From contig JAAYZH010000249.1 in assembly GCA_012514965.1 (NCBI GenBank), positions 1-7,821 on the forward strand: 7,821 nt of DNA, in the 5' to 3' direction. The position numbers were made by a program, and so were the translations under genes. Every line of letters begins with the position of its first letter. Position 1 is the stretch's first letter. The notes beneath the pieces were generated by a model. It had not been told where the DNA came from, did not search any database, and worked only from the letters and a program-made list of their open reading frames with translations. The DNA is from Clostridiaceae bacterium. Its GTDB lineage: Bacteria > Bacillota > Clostridia > Saccharofermentanales > Fastidiosipilaceae. Below, piece after piece: positions 6,332 to 7,821 of the stretch.

Positions 6332-6547
6332 GAGGAAATTTCGTGTTGTGGGGGGCTGGTTTATAGTATTGTGGCCAAATATACGACCGAGCGGATGAAG
6401 TTATTGTTTAACAGAGGAGCAATGACTTATAAATGTTTTATTGGCCAAAGCTTGGGGAGCGGTTCTGGACAAATTTTTCGATATTCCAGGCTGAGGGCAC
6501 AGCACCGGCGACAGGTCCCGAGCTCTTCCCAAGGAGTTGTCTCGCTT

Positions 6548-7078
6548 TTAGTTTCGGTTTAAATCATAAATCTCCTGCTGCTGTCCGGAGGTGAGCAAGC
6601 TGTCTGCCGTGGCGGCGATCAGCACAATCCCGATAATGCTTAACATCAGGCGTGTGAGCGTAAAGGTCAGACCCAGACTGGCCGCTTCGAAGGTCAGCAG
6701 GGGGATTTTGGTCGTCGACCAGGCCCCTATGAAGATGAAGACATTGAAGAGACTGCTGCCCTTCTTGAGCATCACCGCAGCGACGGGGAAGGCGGCGTAG
6801 AGGGGTCCGGCGGCGGCCGAGCCGAGCAGGAAGGCAATAAGGACACCTTTGAGGCCGGAACGCTTGCCGGTGTAGCGAATCATGGTGGCGCGATCGACCC
6901 AGACATCGAGCAGCCCCAGAAGAACGAAGATTGGCGGGATGACGGAAATCATCTCCAGCAGGTTATTGCGGGTAAGCTCGAAGGACTTTGCGCCGATCTC
7001 GGGCAGAGTGAGACCGACCACTACATTCACTGCGAGCAAGGCCAAAAATACACGATAACGTTTGAATAATTCTTTCAT
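6548..7078 (-). CDS. Membrane half-permease, DUF318/YraQ-like, second subunit
   Basis: A 176-residue, very hydrophobic protein with about five membrane segments. The core TGKRSGLKGVL (70-80) followed by GSAAAGPLYAAFPVAAVMLKKG (86-107, in parts) resembles the repeated unit of DUF318 (YraQ/ArsP-like) permeases, which normally contain two such units in one chain. The preceding gene product carries the same unit (GTRSGVFGVLG, then PGFVAFPLAAALLKNG), so the two proteins look like homologous halves forming one transporter. The start ATG overlaps the upstream TAA by one base (TAATG, 7080 to 7076), which implies coupled translation. The CSC-type cysteines of classical YraQ/ArsP members are absent, so organoarsenical export is not supported. 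The C-terminal tail SGQQQEIYDLNRN is polar. Substrate unknown. Confidence 0.8.
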   Translation of the reverse strand: MKELFKRYRVFLALLAVNVVVGLTLPEIGAKSFELTRNNLLEMISVIPPIFVLLGLLDVWVDRATMIRYTGKRSGLKGVLIAFLLGSAAAGPLYAAFPVAAVMLKKGSSLFNVFIFIGAWSTTKIPLLTFEAASLGLTFTLTRLMLSIIGIVLIAATADSLLTSGQQQEIYDLNRN

Positions 7079-7554
7079 TACAGGACTACTCCTATCACCA
7101 GGGCGGCCAGCAGCGAGAAGACGAAAGCCGCGACGTTCCGGATCAGGGTGGCACGTTTGCCGAAGGTTTTGATCTCCAGGGGCAGCGTGACCACGCCAAC
7201 CATCATCAGGGTCGAGACGAAGGCTGCGATCTGCATGTACCCGGCGCCGTTCTTCAGCAGGGCGGCAGCCAGGGGGAAGGCGACAAAGCCGGGGATGAGG
7301 GTGATCGAGCCGATAAGCGCCGCGCCCAGGACGCCGAAGACGCCGGATCGAGTGCCCATGAGCATCGTGATGGTTTCTGGACTGAGAATCGAGAGAGCCA
7401 GACCGATGATGATCAGGATGGCCAAAAACTGCGGAAGAATGTTCTCAAAGGACTTCCAGGCCTTTTTGAGAGCCATTTTGGTCTTGCCGCGGTCTTTGAC
7501 GAAGGAAACGAGCAGGCCTCCTCCGGCCAAAGCGTAGAGTACGTACGTAAACAT
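7078..7554 (-). CDS. Membrane half-permease, DUF318/YraQ-like, first subunit
   Basis: A 158-residue hydrophobic protein with about five or six membrane segments (near 1-18, 39-57, 70-86, 87-101, 106-126 and 137-158) and a positively charged loop at 20-34 (KDRGKTKMALKKAWK). The motif GTRSGVFGVLGAALIGS (67-83) leading into PGFVAFPLAAALLKNG (88-103) matches the equivalent region of the next gene, so the pair is best explained as two separately encoded halves of a DUF318-type permease. GAGGTG 6 bases before the ATG at 7554 supports the start, and a possible promoter lies about 45-70 bases upstream. The family assignment rests on these motifs only; the exact family and the substrate are uncertain. 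Confidence 0.8.
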   Translation of the reverse strand: MFTYVLYALAGGGLLVSFVKDRGKTKMALKKAWKSFENILPQFLAILIIIGLALSILSPETITMLMGTRSGVFGVLGAALIGSITLIPGFVAFPLAAALLKNGAGYMQIAAFVSTLMMVGVVTLPLEIKTFGKRATLIRNVAAFVFSLLAALVIGVVL

Positions 7555-7598
7555 AGTGCACCTCGTGAAAGATATATTTTCTCATCTTCGCTTACAAA

Positions 7599-7626
7599 TT
7601 TATATTTGATGTCGAAAACGCTCCAA
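7599..7626 (-). promoter_or_regulatory. Possible sigma-A-type promoter for the half-permease pair
   Basis: On the minus strand TTGGAG (7626 to 7621) is followed after 16 bases by TATAAA (7604 to 7599). The -10 matches five of six consensus positions, the -35 only three. Transcription would start near 7592, leaving a leader of about 38 bases with GAGGTG before the ATG. The surrounding sequence is AT-rich. The rest of the 184-base gap (7555-7738) shows no gene and no clear terminator for the upstream gene. Confidence 0.35.
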
Positions 7627-7738
7627 GATCATAACAAAAGCTGACTGCTGATCATGTCCCAAAACGCACGTAAAGTAACGCTTTGGCAGACAATCGCGTC
7701 AAGAACTTCTACTCGGCAAGGGTATTGCGGTGCCAGAC

Positions 7739-7821
7739 CTATTCGCCAAAACGCTCCCGCGCCTCCGCTTGCAAAGCCACAAGCTTGCGGGTATACCACA
7801 GATACTTCTGATAGCACTCGC
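7739..7821 (-). CDS. C-terminal end of an unidentified protein, 5' end outside window
   Basis: The minus-strand frame beginning at 7819 encodes 26 residues and ends at TAG (7741 to 7739). The peptide starts ECYQKYLWYTRKL and ends QAEARERFGE, an amphipathic, charged composition that looks like the last helix of a soluble protein, unlike the peptides of the two other minus frames. It is too short to name. It is co-directional with everything else in the window. A longer overlapping frame on the same strand (7629-7817) has a cysteine- and glycine-rich composition and no ribosome site, and is judged a shadow. Confidence 0.45.
   Translation of the reverse strand, partial: ECYQKYLWYTRKLVALQAEARERFGE

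Larger units (their letters stand above)
6212..6547. other. Non-coding 336-base stretch between the half-permeases and the MFS gene
   Basis: No convincing gene is present on either strand. The half near the MFS gene is G-rich on the plus strand, the half near the permease gene is mixed. It holds a G-quadruplex-type G-run (6240-6261), a TCGGAT triplet repeat (6262-6279), three phased TTGGC elements (6306-6331) and two further GGCCAA elements (6373-6378, TGGCCA at 6372-6377, and TTGGCCAA at 6441-6448). It must carry the end of the permease transcript and probably the promoter of the MFS operon, but I found no clear terminator and no consensus -35/-10 pair; TATAAA (minus strand, around 6362-6367) is the best -10-like string and has no -35 partner. 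Confidence 0.6.

Noticed and set aside
6317..6421. N-terminal part of an 81-codon plus-strand frame starting at TTG
   Set aside because: No ribosome site at the TTG or at the following ATG, and no recognisable sequence; only the internal ATG at 6422 has a plausible ribosome site.
6548..7554. A single permease gene split by a frameshift
   Set aside because: Each half has its own start, the second overlaps the stop of the first as TAATG, the first has its own ribosome site, and both have complete hydrophobic ends, which fits two genuine subunits better than a broken gene.

Overview
The window reads as part of a carbohydrate-utilisation locus from a bacterium, most likely a Gram-positive Clostridia-type member of the Bacillota. 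This assignment is an inference from the style of the proteins (a lipoprotein sugar-binding protein with a strong GGAGG ribosome site, a cytosolic family 3 beta-glucosidase without signal peptide, an AraC regulator, split half-permeases) and is not proven. Every convincing gene lies on the minus strand, so the locus is read from right to left. No RNA gene, insertion sequence, CRISPR array or phage gene was recognised.

Right part (7821 to 6548): the last 26 codons of an unidentified gene, a 184-base gap with a plausible promoter, then two small membrane proteins that overlap by one base (TAATG). They are homologous to each other and look like the two halves of a DUF318/YraQ-type permease encoded as separate subunits.

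Middle part (6547 to 1000): a 336-base non-coding stretch with unusual sequence architecture (phased TTGGC repeats, a G-quadruplex-type G-run, a TCGGAT triplet repeat), followed by a probable operon: MFS transporter, maltose/galactoside O-acetyltransferase-type hexapeptide enzyme, GH3 beta-glucosidase-like hydrolase and AraC-family regulator. The likely logic is that a glycoside enters through the MFS carrier, is hydrolysed in the cytoplasm by the GH3 enzyme, non-metabolised sugars may be acetylated, and the AraC protein senses a sugar and controls the locus. A 12-bp stem-loop after the regulator probably ends this transcript.

Left part (940 to 1): an AT-rich regulatory region with several TTGTGT elements, including a perfect 8-bp inverted repeat, lies upstream of a lipoprotein solute-binding protein of a carbohydrate ABC importer (CUT1 type), which runs out of the window. 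The regulator directly upstream is the natural candidate to control this importer.

The genes themselves belong to known families. The least explained material is in the non-coding regions: the TTGTGT array, the TGGCCA/TTGGC elements clustered upstream of the MFS and acetyltransferase genes, and the G-rich block just before the MFS gene.
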